The notes under the pieces: model-generated
Seen by the model: only the letters and a program-made list of their open reading frames with translations
The model's database searches: none
Told to the model about the DNA's origin: nothing
Program-made: the position numbers and the translations under genes
Origin: Epilithonimonas hungarica
GTDB lineage: Bacteria > Bacteroidota > Bacteroidia > Flavobacteriales > Weeksellaceae
Direction of reading: 5' to 3'
Assembly: GCF_900102265.1 (NCBI RefSeq)
Contig: NZ_FNBH01000002.1
Coordinates: 124,001 to 188,000, forward strand
Length of the DNA stretch: 64,000 bases
Shown: positions 28,753-37,442 of the stretch, piece after piece
How positions within the stretch are numbered: position 1 is the first letter of the stretch
Layout: each line of letters begins with the position of its first letter

Positions 28753-30890
28753 TATTTTTCTTTCTCTAATTTTTGGATTCCGGTTTTCACATCCGGGTGG
28801 CTCATAAATAAGTTCCAAATCAAACCTGTTCTGTGGTTTTCTATCATCACGGTCATTGGCGCCTGATTCAGTCCCATAAATATTGGCGAACACCAATTGT
28901 TATTGAGGTCAAACGAATCCCTGAAACCATATTCTCCCCAAAGGAAATCGCCGTAATTGAGATAGAAATTCTTCAGAACTGCCATAGATTCGGTTGGTGT
29001 GTACGGAAAAGACGCGATTGCGCCGGTTGGCGTCAGCTTTCCTGTATCTTCTCTTTCCACAGGCTCGTCCGGATTGTAGCCATTTGGCCCGTCGGAAGCC
29101 GTTAAACCCCAACCATCTTTGCCGTAACCTTTTTGTTTTTTCGGATTTTCGACGCAATATAGATAATTAATTTTGGCAATGTTTTGATTGTTCTTAAAAT
29201 AGTTGGTGTATCTATCCGTCAAACCGTGCGGGTCATAACCCATAAATGAATAATGAGCGAAAAACAGCGGTCCACCTTTGTTCACGCCGACATCCAGCTT
29301 GATTCCATAATAGGAATTTCCGTTAGTGTACATCGCACCTTCATCGGATTTTCCCCAATCTTTTCTGTAATCCTGCGCAATTTTATCCTGACTTGCCCAA
29401 CCGGAATAATACATACTTGCCGGAACGGAATGTGTCGGCGAAGCAATTGCCATAAGATAAGTTACCATTGTCTCGTTCCAGCCAATCAGATTATGATTGA
29501 TAACCCAGCCTTGGTCAGGCGACCAATGCCAATACAGATATTTGCTATCTGGTGTTTGTTTAAACCAATTCCACTCGATTCCTTTCCAGAATTTATCAAT
29601 CTTTTGTCTGATGTTTTTTTCTTCGGCATTGTCTTTATTGAAATATTGATGAGCAGCGAGCAAGCCTTGAACTAAAAAAGAAGTTTCCACCAAATCTGCT
29701 CCGTTGTCTTTTTTTCCAAAAAACGGTTCGGTTTTCCCTGTTTTTCCATCGATGAAATGAGCAACTGCGCCGTGATATTTGTCGGCTTTTTCGATGAAGT
29801 TCACGATTTTTGTAAAACGTTCAACCGATTCTTTTCTTGAGATAAAACCTCTTTCTGTTCCTGCAATCAAAGCCATAATTCCGAAACCTGAAGCTCCGGT
29901 TGCAATCATATTCTGTCTTCCGTTCGTATTTTCTTTTGACAAACCGCTTTCCGTTTCTGCGCCATCCCAATAATAATTGAAAGAAGCTTCCTGAACCATC
30001 GTCATCAATTCCTCATCCGACATATTTTTGGTTTCGGTAGAAATAATTTCTGATAATTTGGATTCATTGAAAAGCTTGTCTAGGAAACTTATTTTATAAG
30101 AATATTTCTTTCCGGTTTCATTGGTAAAATCTGCAAATCTGTCAATATAAGAATCCTGAATTCCGACCGGTTTGAAGTCTTTTCCATTTTCGGAACGGTA
30201 GATTTTTACGTATCGGACATTGTCATTTGCTAATGGATTCCATTTTAAGTCCACGTGTTTCATATAACCTTTGGCTGATGAAATTTTCGGAGTTTCAGCA
30301 ATCGTTTTCTTTTCTTTTGAATCGATGAAGGCAATATCATCAAGCCAAATTTTATTATTTGATTCAGAATTTTCGGGTTGAGAGAAAATGACGGCTTTTA
30401 CTAATTTTGGGTCATTTATAACAGAAATATCAAGGTTTGAAATATCGATTAGAATATTTTCCCATTGATTCTTTTTCGTCAACTTAAGTGTAATTGATTT
30501 TGAAACGCTTCCGTCTGTTTTTTGAAGTTTTACCGTTGGTAGAATATTAGAACCGTTTTTTTCTGATTTAATCCAAAAGCTTAGAAAATTAGCTTTATTG
30601 AAAAAATCCTTTCCTCTTACTTCTTCGTATTCTATAGATGCTTCCCATTTTCCGTTTTTTGCGTTTTTATAATCCAGCAAGATAGAATTTCCCGGAGAAT
30701 GAAATTCATTTCTATCAACCAATAATTTATTGTTCTGATTTTTGACAGAAGAGCTTCCGGAAGACTTTATATTTCCATAAAAGAAATTATCTTTCATCAA
30801 ACTGTTCGTGAAAAAAGTATAATCATATTGATGTTCCTGAGCACATAACGATGCGGAAAGAAATAAAGCAGAATATAAGATAGACTTCAT
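28752..30890 (-). CDS. Exported glucoamylase-like / GH144-type beta-glucanase
   Basis: A 712-aa periplasmic or secreted protein with a signal peptide at about 1-17 (MKSILYSALFLSASLCA). Residues about 20-195 are a beta-sandwich carbohydrate-binding-like domain (WLDDIAFIDSKEKK at its end). About 200-285 is a fibronectin type III-like domain (KHVDLKWNPLANDNVRYVKI). About 290-705 is the 'glycoamylase-like' domain, with ASFNYYWDGAETESGLSKE, TGASGFGIMALIAGTERGF, GWVINHNLIGWNETMVTYLM and GLTASDGPNGYNPDEP. Proteins of this domain type include GH144 endo-beta-1,2-glucanases, so a beta-glucan substrate is plausible, while the 'glucoamylase' name is historical. Its stop overlaps the rlmF start. Confidence 0.82.
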   Translation of the reverse strand: MKSILYSALFLSASLCAQEHQYDYTFFTNSLMKDNFFYGNIKSSGSSSVKNQNNKLLVDRNEFHSPGNSILLDYKNAKNGKWEASIEYEEVRGKDFFNKANFLSFWIKSEKNGSNILPTVKLQKTDGSVSKSITLKLTKKNQWENILIDISNLDISVINDPKLVKAVIFSQPENSESNNKIWLDDIAFIDSKEKKTIAETPKISSAKGYMKHVDLKWNPLANDNVRYVKIYRSENGKDFKPVGIQDSYIDRFADFTNETGKKYSYKISFLDKLFNESKLSEIISTETKNMSDEELMTMVQEASFNYYWDGAETESGLSKENTNGRQNMIATGASGFGIMALIAGTERGFISRKESVERFTKIVNFIEKADKYHGAVAHFIDGKTGKTEPFFGKKDNGADLVETSFLVQGLLAAHQYFNKDNAEEKNIRQKIDKFWKGIEWNWFKQTPDSKYLYWHWSPDQGWVINHNLIGWNETMVTYLMAIASPTHSVPASMYYSGWASQDKIAQDYRKDWGKSDEGAMYTNGNSYYGIKLDVGVNKGGPLFFAHYSFMGYDPHGLTDRYTNYFKNNQNIAKINYLYCVENPKKQKGYGKDGWGLTASDGPNGYNPDEPVEREDTGKLTPTGAIASFPYTPTESMAVLKNFYLNYGDFLWGEYGFRDSFDLNNNWCSPIFMGLNQAPMTVMIENHRTGLIWNLFMSHPDVKTGIQKLEKEK

Positions 30891-30944
30891 TAGATTTTGT
30901 TTTTGAAAAGATAATCAAATTCTCCGAAAGAGACATAAACAGGA

Positions 30945-30968
30945 AAAGACAGTCAAAAAACTGTCTTT
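30945..30968 (-). terminator. Hairpin between cytochrome c gene and glucanase
   Basis: AAAGACAG pairs with CTGTCTTT over an 8-base loop. The minus-strand T-run is short, so this is at best a weak terminator of the cytochrome gene. Confidence 0.45.
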
Positions 30969-30994
30969 AAATCTTATATTCAGAATATATAATT

Positions 30995-31372
30995 CTATTT
31001 CGAGGACAAAATATATTGCGCCATAAATTTCGCATTTTCTTTACTGAATCCGTGAGCCGGCATCGGAACATCGCCCCAAACGCCAGAACTTCCTTTGAGG
31101 ATTTTTTCTGCCAGCATTTCTACATTTTCTGGTGTATTCTCATATTTTTCCGCCACTTCCTTGTAAGACGGGCCAATCATTTTCTCATCTAACTTGTGAC
31201 AACCAAGACAATCAGAACCTTCTATCAAAGATTTCCCTTCTGCGATTGGGTCGGTTACAACTTTTGGTGCAGCTTCTGGCTCAGTTGCAATTACATCTTT
31301 ATTACCGGAACTTTCATTTTTGGAACAGGAAAATATCATTACCAAAACGACTGTTAGAAATACTCTTTTCAT
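30995..31372 (-). CDS. Lipoprotein cytochrome c, class I
   Basis: A 125-aa monohaem c-type cytochrome. The signal sequence MKRVFLTVVLVMIFSC ends in a lipobox Cys16, so the protein is anchored by lipid on the periplasmic face. A linker of about 30 residues follows. The haem-binding motif CLGCH has the fifth ligand His, and the methionine ligand is probably in VPMPAHGFS. The segment DEKMIGPSYKEVAEKY after the haem site and the last helix NAKFMAQYILSSK are typical of cytochrome c-551/c-552 types. It may carry electrons to an oxidase. The neighbours give no redox partner. It is divergent from dusB. Confidence 0.93.
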   Translation of the reverse strand: MKRVFLTVVLVMIFSCSKNESSGNKDVIATEPEAAPKVVTDPIAEGKSLIEGSDCLGCHKLDEKMIGPSYKEVAEKYENTPENVEMLAEKILKGSSGVWGDVPMPAHGFSKENAKFMAQYILSSK

Positions 31373-31445
31373 ATCGATTATTATATCACAAATTTATTAA
31401 ATAAGGAATTAAGACTGATTTTAAATTAGTCCGAACAGGAATTAT

Positions 31446-31453
31446 TATCTTTG
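31446..31453 (+). promoter_or_regulatory. -7 element immediately before dusB
   Basis: TATCTTTG followed by CAGAATG, where the ATG (31458) starts dusB. Transcription would begin at or within a few bases of the start codon, giving a leaderless or nearly leaderless mRNA. The -33 region shows TTA rather than TTG. Confidence 0.5.
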
Positions 31454-31457
31454 CAGA

Positions 31458-32447
31458 ATGGTAAAAATTGGCAACATAGAACTTCCAGATTTCCCGCTTT
31501 TGTTGGCACCAATGGAAGATGTAAGTGACCCACCGTTCAGAAAATTATGTAAAATGCACGGCGCAGACCTGATGTATTCGGAGTTTATCTCTTCGGAAGG
31601 ATTGATTCGTGACGCGATCAAGAGTCGTAAAAAATTGGATATTTTCGATTACGAAAGACCTGTCGGAATTCAGATTTTTGGCGGTGATGAAGAAGCGATG
31701 GCCATGTCAGCAAGAATTGTGGAGACTGTAGAACCAGATTTGGTGGATATCAATTTCGGTTGCCCTGTAAAAAAAGTGGTTTGTAAAGGAGCCGGAGCCG
31801 GTGTTTTGAAAGACATCGATTTGATGGTTCGATTAACGAAAGCTGTCGTAAGTTCTACACATTTACCCGTGACTGTAAAAACAAGATTGGGCTGGGACAA
31901 TGATTCTATTAATATCGATGAAGTTGCAGAAAGATTACAGGATGTTGGAATCAAAGCGTTAACTATCCACGCCAGAACACGTGCTCAAATGTACAAAGGC
32001 GAAGCTGATTGGGAACATATTTCCAGAATCAAAAACAATCCGAATATCGAAATCCCAATTTTTGGAAATGGCGACATTGATTCTCCCGAAAAAGCTTTGG
32101 AATATAAAAACAAATACAACTGTGACGGCATTATGATTGGCCGTGGTGCGATTGGCTATCCTTGGATATTTAATGAAATCAAACATTTTTTCGAGACCGG
32201 AGAAATCTTACCCGAACCAACCATTGCAGAAAGATTGGACGCCGTAAAAAACCACGCACTCTGGTCTGTGGAATGGAAAGGCGAACGTCCGGGAATTGTG
32301 GAAATGAGACAGCATTACAGCAATTACTTCCGTGGCATTCCGCATTTTAAAGAATTTAAAACCAAGTTTCTTCAGGCTTTGACACTTGAACAAATTGACG
32401 AAATTATTGAAGAGACAAAACATTTTTATGCTGAAAATGTGAATTAA
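31458..32447 (+). CDS. dusB: tRNA-dihydrouridine synthase
   Basis: Flavoenzyme that reduces specific uridines in the D-loop of tRNA using NADPH and FMN. It is 329 aa. The TIM-barrel N-terminal part starts with LLAPMEDVSDPPFRKLC. The conserved DINFGCPVKKVVCKGAGAGVL contains the catalytic cysteine. Next come VTVKTRLGWD, ALTIHARTRAQMYKG and the FMN phosphate-binding IFGNGDI and GIMIGRGAIGYPWIF. The C-terminal helical domain binds tRNA (MRQHYSNYFRGIPHFKEFK). The family is clear; the DusB subtype is the usual assignment for this architecture. A terminator follows. Confidence 0.94.
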   Translation: MVKIGNIELPDFPLLLAPMEDVSDPPFRKLCKMHGADLMYSEFISSEGLIRDAIKSRKKLDIFDYERPVGIQIFGGDEEAMAMSARIVETVEPDLVDINFGCPVKKVVCKGAGAGVLKDIDLMVRLTKAVVSSTHLPVTVKTRLGWDNDSINIDEVAERLQDVGIKALTIHARTRAQMYKGEADWEHISRIKNNPNIEIPIFGNGDIDSPEKALEYKNKYNCDGIMIGRGAIGYPWIFNEIKHFFETGEILPEPTIAERLDAVKNHALWSVEWKGERPGIVEMRQHYSNYFRGIPHFKEFKTKFLQALTLEQIDEIIEETKHFYAENVN

Positions 32448-32472
32448 ACAAACATTCTTAGTAAAACAAATC

Positions 32473-32509
32473 AAACCCTTTCTGAGTATTGAACTTTGAA
32501 AGGGTTTTT
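32473..32509 (+). terminator. Intrinsic terminator after dusB
   Basis: AAACCCTTTC (32473-32482) pairs with GAAAGGGTTT (32498-32507) over a 15-base loop and ends in TTTTT. Confidence 0.85.
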
Positions 32510-32540
32510 GTCTTAATCAAAATACTTTTATTTAATTTTG
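32508..32540 (+). promoter_or_regulatory. Promoter of the M1 peptidase gene
   Basis: TTG at 32508-32510 and TAATTTTG at 32533-32540, 22 bp apart, match the Bacteroidota pattern. The -33 TTG lies at the end of the dusB terminator. The start at 32589 then has a leader of about 45 nt. Confidence 0.55.
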
Positions 32541-32588
32541 TAACGTTTCATTTCATCAGTGAAACTAATCCTAAAGAAAAAATTAAAA

Positions 32589-34217
32589 ATGAAAAAATTA
32601 TTACTTCTCTCCATATTAATCTCCGGAGTTTCACAAGCCCAGTTTTTCGAGGATGCAAAGCCTACAAAAGCAGACACGCTGAAAGGTTCGAATACGGAAT
32701 TCAGGAACTTTTGGGATGTCAAGAAATATGATATTGTTCTGGAGCCAGATTTTGAAGCGAAAAGTATCAAAGGAAGTAATAAAATTACTTTTGAAATTGA
32801 GAAAGATATTTTGAATCCTGTTTTTCAAATCGATTTGCAAAAACCGATGAAAGCGGACAAAATAGCGGCCAGTTTTCCTATTGTTGATAAAAAAATAGAA
32901 GACGATTTTATTTTTATTTCAGCAAAAAAGAAATTCAAGAAAGGCGAAAAATATACGATTGACGTCGATTATTCCGGAAATCCTGTAATTGCAAAACACG
33001 CACCTTGGGACGGTGGATGGATTTTCACCAAAGATAAAAATGGCAATCCGTGGATGACGGCTGCTGACGAGGGAATCGGAGCAAGTATTTGGCTGCCTGT
33101 AAAAGATATCTGGAGCGACGAACCAGACAACGGGATCACTTTCAAAATCATTACACCGAAAGACCTTATAGGTGTTGGAAACGGAAAATTGATCAAAGAA
33201 GAAAATCTTGGTGATAAAAAATCATGGCTTTGGGAAGTGAAAAATCCGATCAATGATTATTCCATCATTCCTTCCATTGGAAAATATGTGAATTTCAAAG
33301 ATACCTTTAATGGTGAAAAGGGAAAACTGGACCTCGATTATTGGGTTTTGGATTATAATCTTGAAAAAGCTAAAAAACAATTTGAGCAAGTAAAACCAAT
33401 GATGAAAGCTTTTGAGCATTGGTTTGGACCTTACCCTTTTTATGAGGATTCTTACAAATTGGTAGAGTCTCCGCACCTTGGAATGGAACATCAAAGTAAT
33501 GTCGCATACGGAAACAAATATCAGAACGGTTATCTCGGCAGAGACCTTTCCGGAACAGGAATTGGCTTGAAATGGGATTACATCATCATCCACGAAACCG
33601 GACACGAATGGTTTGCGAACAACATCACGGCAAAAGACCAGGCTGATATGTGGGTTCACGAGAGTTTTACAACTTATTCTGAAACTTTGTTTGTGGATTA
33701 TGTTTTTGGAAAAGCTGATGGTAATAAATATCTCCAAGGATTAAGAGGAAATATCCAAAATGACAAACCAATCATCGGAACATACGGAATCCGAAATGAA
33801 GGTAGTGGCGATATGTATCCAAAAGGAGCGAATATGATTCACACAATCCGACAGGTAATCAATAATGATGAGGAATTCCGCCAAATCCTGAGAGGTCTGA
33901 ACAAAGATTTCTATCATCAAACGGTAACAACGAAACAAATCGAAGATTATTTCATCCAAAAATCCGGCTTCGATTTACAATCGATTTTTGATCAATATCT
34001 GAGAACGGTAAAAATCCCGACTTTGGAATATAAACAAAATGGAAATCAGCTGACTTACAAATGGACGAATGTGGTTCCGAATCTGAAACTTCCAATCCGA
34101 TTGGCTGATGGACAAGAATTGAAACCAACAGAACAGAATCAGACCACGACTTTGAAATCTGACAAACCGGTTGAGTTCGATAAAAATTATTACATCAACG
34201 TAAAGCAGGTTAACTAA
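32589..34217 (+). CDS. M1 family zinc metallopeptidase, exported
   Basis: A 542-aa aminopeptidase-like enzyme. The ATG at 32589 is preferred over one at 32559 because it begins a clean signal peptide (MKKLLLLSILISGVSQA, cleavage before QFFED). An N-terminal beta-saddle domain spans about residues 20-230. The catalytic domain has LGMEHQSNVAYG in place of the GAMEN exopeptidase motif. The zinc site HETGHEWF is followed 18 residues after the second His by the third ligand in WVHESFTTYSE. The downstream catalytic Tyr would lie in the PKGANMIHTI region. Known relatives are periplasmic and digest peptides from the N-terminus. It stands alone between two terminators. Confidence 0.93.
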   Translation: MKKLLLLSILISGVSQAQFFEDAKPTKADTLKGSNTEFRNFWDVKKYDIVLEPDFEAKSIKGSNKITFEIEKDILNPVFQIDLQKPMKADKIAASFPIVDKKIEDDFIFISAKKKFKKGEKYTIDVDYSGNPVIAKHAPWDGGWIFTKDKNGNPWMTAADEGIGASIWLPVKDIWSDEPDNGITFKIITPKDLIGVGNGKLIKEENLGDKKSWLWEVKNPINDYSIIPSIGKYVNFKDTFNGEKGKLDLDYWVLDYNLEKAKKQFEQVKPMMKAFEHWFGPYPFYEDSYKLVESPHLGMEHQSNVAYGNKYQNGYLGRDLSGTGIGLKWDYIIIHETGHEWFANNITAKDQADMWVHESFTTYSETLFVDYVFGKADGNKYLQGLRGNIQNDKPIIGTYGIRNEGSGDMYPKGANMIHTIRQVINNDEEFRQILRGLNKDFYHQTVTTKQIEDYFIQKSGFDLQSIFDQYLRTVKIPTLEYKQNGNQLTYKWTNVVPNLKLPIRLADGQELKPTEQNQTTTLKSDKPVEFDKNYYINVKQVN

Positions 34218-34239
34218 GATTTAACTAAATTTATTTCAT

Positions 34240-34275
34240 TAAAACCATTTCAAATCTATCTTTGAAATGGTTTTA
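34240..34275 (+). terminator. Intrinsic terminator after the M1 peptidase
   Basis: A perfect 15-bp stem, TAAAACCATTTCAAA (34240-34254) with TTTGAAATGGTTTTA (34261-34275), has a 6-base loop and a TATTT tail. Confidence 0.85.
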
Positions 34276-34302
34276 TATTTAACATAATTTCAAAAACATA
34301 TT

Positions 34303-35811
34303 ATGAGAAACAAATTCATCCTTTGGGGAATCGTTGTATTAATCGTGACCTGGACAACAGCACTGCTGATAAAGGCTCATTATTGGATTCCGATTTTGCT
34401 GACATTCCTCTATCTTTTGGGAATTTACAATACATATCAAACCAAACACGCCATTCTCAGAAACTTTCCCGTTCTAGGCTATTTCCGTTATATTTTTGAG
34501 GAGATTTCTCCCGAGATCCAGCAATATTTCATAGAAAGAGAAACGGACGGAAAACCATTTCCCAGGCATCAGAGATCGGCAGCTTACAGACGTTCGAAAA
34601 ATGTGAGTGATACTGTACCTTTTGGAACTCAGCTGGAAATCAATCACAGAAAATATGAGGGCATCAAACACTCCATCTACGCAAAACATCCTAAAGAAGA
34701 ACTCCCAAGGGTGATAATTGGCGGAGAAGCCTGCAAACAACCTTACAATGCTTCGCTTTTCAATATTTCTGCAATGAGTTTCGGAGCTTTGAGCGATCGT
34801 GCTCAGATGGCTTTGAACCGAGGTGCGAAAAAAGGAAATTTCTATCACAACACGGGCGAAGGCGGGATCTCGCCGCATCATCTGGAAGGTGGTGATCTTT
34901 GCTGGCAGATCGGAACCGGATATTTTGGTTGCAGAAATGAAGAAGGAAATTTCGATGCAGAATTATTTAAGAAATATGCAACTTTGGATAATGTGAAAAT
35001 GATTGAAATTAAATTATCCCAAGGTGCAAAACCGGGTCACGGCGGTGTTTTACCAGCGGTGAAAAATACACCTGAAATTGCCGCAATCCGTCACGTAAAA
35101 CCTGGCGTCACGATTCTTTCTCCGCCATCACACAGCGCTTTTTCTAATGCTGAAGGTTTATTGAAATTTGTACAACAGCTTAGAGATCTGTCCGGCGGAA
35201 AACCAATTGGTTTCAAACTTTGTATTGGCGACACCAAAGAGTTTGAAGATATCTGCGAACAAATGAATATCCTGAATATCTATCCTGATTTTATAACAGT
35301 AGATGGTGCAGAAGGTGGCACAGGCGCAGCACCACCAGAATTCTCAGATGGTGTAGGAATGCCTCTTGAACCTGCATTGATATTTGTGAACAAAACACTG
35401 ATCAATTATGAAGTGAGAGATAAATTAAGGATTATTGCCAGCGGAAAAGTTTTGACATCGCTTGATATTTTAAGGGCTGTCGCAATGGGAGCTGATCTTT
35501 GTAACAATGCAAGAGGATTTATGTTCTCTTTAGGTTGCATCCAAGCTTTGCGATGTAATACAAACACTTGTCCGACAGGCGTTGCAACTCAGGACAAAAT
35601 GTTAATCAAAGGTCTTGACACCAATGACAAAACGGAACGTGTCTATCAATTCCATAAAAATACATTGCACACCTGCAATGAACTGATCGCTGCTGCAGGA
35701 CGAGAATCTTACGACCAAGTTGATGCGTCTATGTTTATGCGAGGCGATGAGTTTGAACATCTTTCCGATACTTATTTCCCGGATATTTTGGAGAATGTGA
35801 GAAAACGATAA
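34303..35811 (+). CDS. Membrane-anchored FMN-binding glutamate synthase-like protein
   Basis: A 502-aa protein that is the FMN-binding synthase domain of GltB standing alone. Two transmembrane helices occupy about residues 5-22 and 26-42 (FILWGIVVLIVTWTTALLIK and WIPILLTFLYLLGIY). The soluble part has FNISAMSFGALSDRAQMALN, NTGEGGISPHHLEGG, QGAKPGHGGVLPAVK, DGAEGGTGAAPPEF and the iron-sulfur CIQALRCNTNTCPTGVATQ. There is no glutaminase domain, so it cannot take ammonia from glutamine by itself. Related archaeal-type proteins have been proposed as GOGATs or as oxidoreductases of unknown substrate. True gltB and gltD are 10 kb away. Confidence 0.88.
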   Translation: MRNKFILWGIVVLIVTWTTALLIKAHYWIPILLTFLYLLGIYNTYQTKHAILRNFPVLGYFRYIFEEISPEIQQYFIERETDGKPFPRHQRSAAYRRSKNVSDTVPFGTQLEINHRKYEGIKHSIYAKHPKEELPRVIIGGEACKQPYNASLFNISAMSFGALSDRAQMALNRGAKKGNFYHNTGEGGISPHHLEGGDLCWQIGTGYFGCRNEEGNFDAELFKKYATLDNVKMIEIKLSQGAKPGHGGVLPAVKNTPEIAAIRHVKPGVTILSPPSHSAFSNAEGLLKFVQQLRDLSGGKPIGFKLCIGDTKEFEDICEQMNILNIYPDFITVDGAEGGTGAAPPEFSDGVGMPLEPALIFVNKTLINYEVRDKLRIIASGKVLTSLDILRAVAMGADLCNNARGFMFSLGCIQALRCNTNTCPTGVATQDKMLIKGLDTNDKTERVYQFHKNTLHTCNELIAAAGRESYDQVDASMFMRGDEFEHLSDTYFPDILENVRKR

Positions 35812-35851
35812 TTTGTTTTAGCAATTTCCCACTGAAATTGATCTAAAATCA

Positions 35852-35877
35852 AAAACCAGCAATTAATTGCTGGTTTT
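35852..35877. terminator. Bidirectional terminator between the GltB-like gene and guaA
   Basis: AAAACCAGCAATT (35852-35864) pairs perfectly with AATTGCTGGTTTT (35865-35877). It serves convergent genes on both strands. Confidence 0.85.
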
Positions 35878-35894
35878 GATATTTATTAAAGAAA

Positions 35895-37424
35895 TTACTC
35901 CCACTCAATCGTTGCTGGTGGTTTTGAACTGATGTCATAAGCCACTCTATTGATCCCTCGCACTTCATTGATGATCCTGCCGGAAACGGTGTCCAAAAAC
36001 TCATAAGGCAATCTACTCCATGTTGCGGTCATAAAATCGATCGTGTTGGCAGAACGGACTACGGCTGTATATTCATAAGTTCTTTCGTCTCCCATCACGC
36101 CTACAGATTTCACAGGAAGAAGAACCACGAATGCCTGAGAAACTTTCTCATACAAATCATTTTTATATAATTCCTCGATGAAGATATCATCAGCTTCCTG
36201 CAAAATTTTCACTTTTTCTGTGTCCACTTCTCCCAAAACTCTGATTCCTAAACCAGGTCCAGGAAACGGATGTCTGTAAACCAACTCGTGTGGAATGCCT
36301 AATTCCTCTCCTACTTTTCTCACCTCATCTTTGAACAATTCTCTCAAAGGCTCCAACAGTTCGAATTTCATTTCTTCCGGAAGTCCGCCCACATTGTGAT
36401 GTGATTTGATAACAGCAGAAGGCCCTTTTACGGATTGAGATTCGATGACATCTGGATAGATTGTTCCTTGAGCAAGGAATTTTGCACCTTCGATCTTATG
36501 AGATTCTTCATCAAAGACATGAACAAACTCATTACCGATGATTTTACGTTTTTCTTCTGGGTCACCAACGCCTGCCAATTTAGAAAGAAATCTTTCGGAA
36601 GCTTCTACCAATTTGATATTCATTTTGAAGTGCTTGCCGTAGTTCTCCATTACTTTTTTGCCTTCGTCCTTTCTCAAAAGTCCCGTATCAACAAAAATAC
36701 AATTCAGTTGGTCACCGATTGCTTTATGGATCAAAACAGCCGCAACAGAAGAATCTACGCCACCGGAAAGCCCAAGGATCACCTTATTATCTCCAACTTT
36801 TTCTTTGATCTCAGCAACAGTTTTTTCAATATAATTGGTCAATAACCAATTTTTATCGGCTTTACAAATTTCGAAAACGAAATTTTCCAGCATTTTCCCG
36901 CCTTCTTCAGAATGCGAAACTTCCGGATGAAACTGAACGCAATAGATTTTTTTCTCAGGATTGGAAATCGAAGCGATAACGCCGGATTTTGCATTGAGTT
37001 CGAAACCTTCCGGCAATTCTGCAACCTCATCAAAATGGCTCATCCAAACGATTGAATTCTGATAAACACCTTTCAATAATTCGTTTTCTTTAATGATTTC
37101 CAAGTGTGCTTTTCCATATTCTCCTTTTTCGCCTTTTGCTACTTTTCCGCCCAAAAGGTGTGCGGTTAATTGCATTCCGTAGCAGATTCCTAAAACCGGA
37201 ATTCCTTGCTCGTAAAGTTCTTTTTCTACCAGATGTGCGTTTTCTGCATTCACAGAACTTGGCCCTCCGGAAAGGATGATCCCTTTTGGTTTTTTAGCTA
37301 TGATTTCTGATAATGGTGTGTTGAATGGTACTATTTCCGAATAGACTTCCATTTCACGGATTCTTCTTCCAATCAATTGGTTGTACTGTGAACCGAAGTC
37401 TAAAATGATAATTCCGTTTTGCAT
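35895..37424 (-). CDS. guaA: GMP synthase (glutamine-hydrolysing)
   Basis: Converts XMP to GMP using ATP and glutamine in purine synthesis. It is 509 aa. The N-terminal class I glutaminase has ILSGGPSSV, the nucleophile elbow LGICYGMQ and the His of VQFHPEVSHSEEG. The ATP pyrophosphatase P-loop is LGLSGGVDSSVAAVL. The C-terminal dimerisation and XMP-binding domain has HPFPGPGLGIRVLGE and ends SSKPPATIEWE, both invariant. tam starts only 18 bp upstream on the same strand and purD is 1 kb upstream, so two purine genes lie close together. Confidence 0.98.
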   Translation of the reverse strand: MQNGIIILDFGSQYNQLIGRRIREMEVYSEIVPFNTPLSEIIAKKPKGIILSGGPSSVNAENAHLVEKELYEQGIPVLGICYGMQLTAHLLGGKVAKGEKGEYGKAHLEIIKENELLKGVYQNSIVWMSHFDEVAELPEGFELNAKSGVIASISNPEKKIYCVQFHPEVSHSEEGGKMLENFVFEICKADKNWLLTNYIEKTVAEIKEKVGDNKVILGLSGGVDSSVAAVLIHKAIGDQLNCIFVDTGLLRKDEGKKVMENYGKHFKMNIKLVEASERFLSKLAGVGDPEEKRKIIGNEFVHVFDEESHKIEGAKFLAQGTIYPDVIESQSVKGPSAVIKSHHNVGGLPEEMKFELLEPLRELFKDEVRKVGEELGIPHELVYRHPFPGPGLGIRVLGEVDTEKVKILQEADDIFIEELYKNDLYEKVSQAFVVLLPVKSVGVMGDERTYEYTAVVRSANTIDFMTATWSRLPYEFLDTVSGRIINEVRGINRVAYDISSKPPATIEWE

Positions 37425-37442
37425 ATAATGTTGTAATATTTT

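Noticed and set aside
28753-28896. N-terminal extension of RlmF by 48 residues
   Set aside because: It overlaps the coding end of the glucanase gene; the ATG at 28752 gives a protein of the family's normal length and a TAATG junction.
33222-33737. A 171-aa minus-strand frame inside the M1 peptidase gene
   Set aside because: Antisense to the catalytic region including HETGHEWF; no motif of its own.
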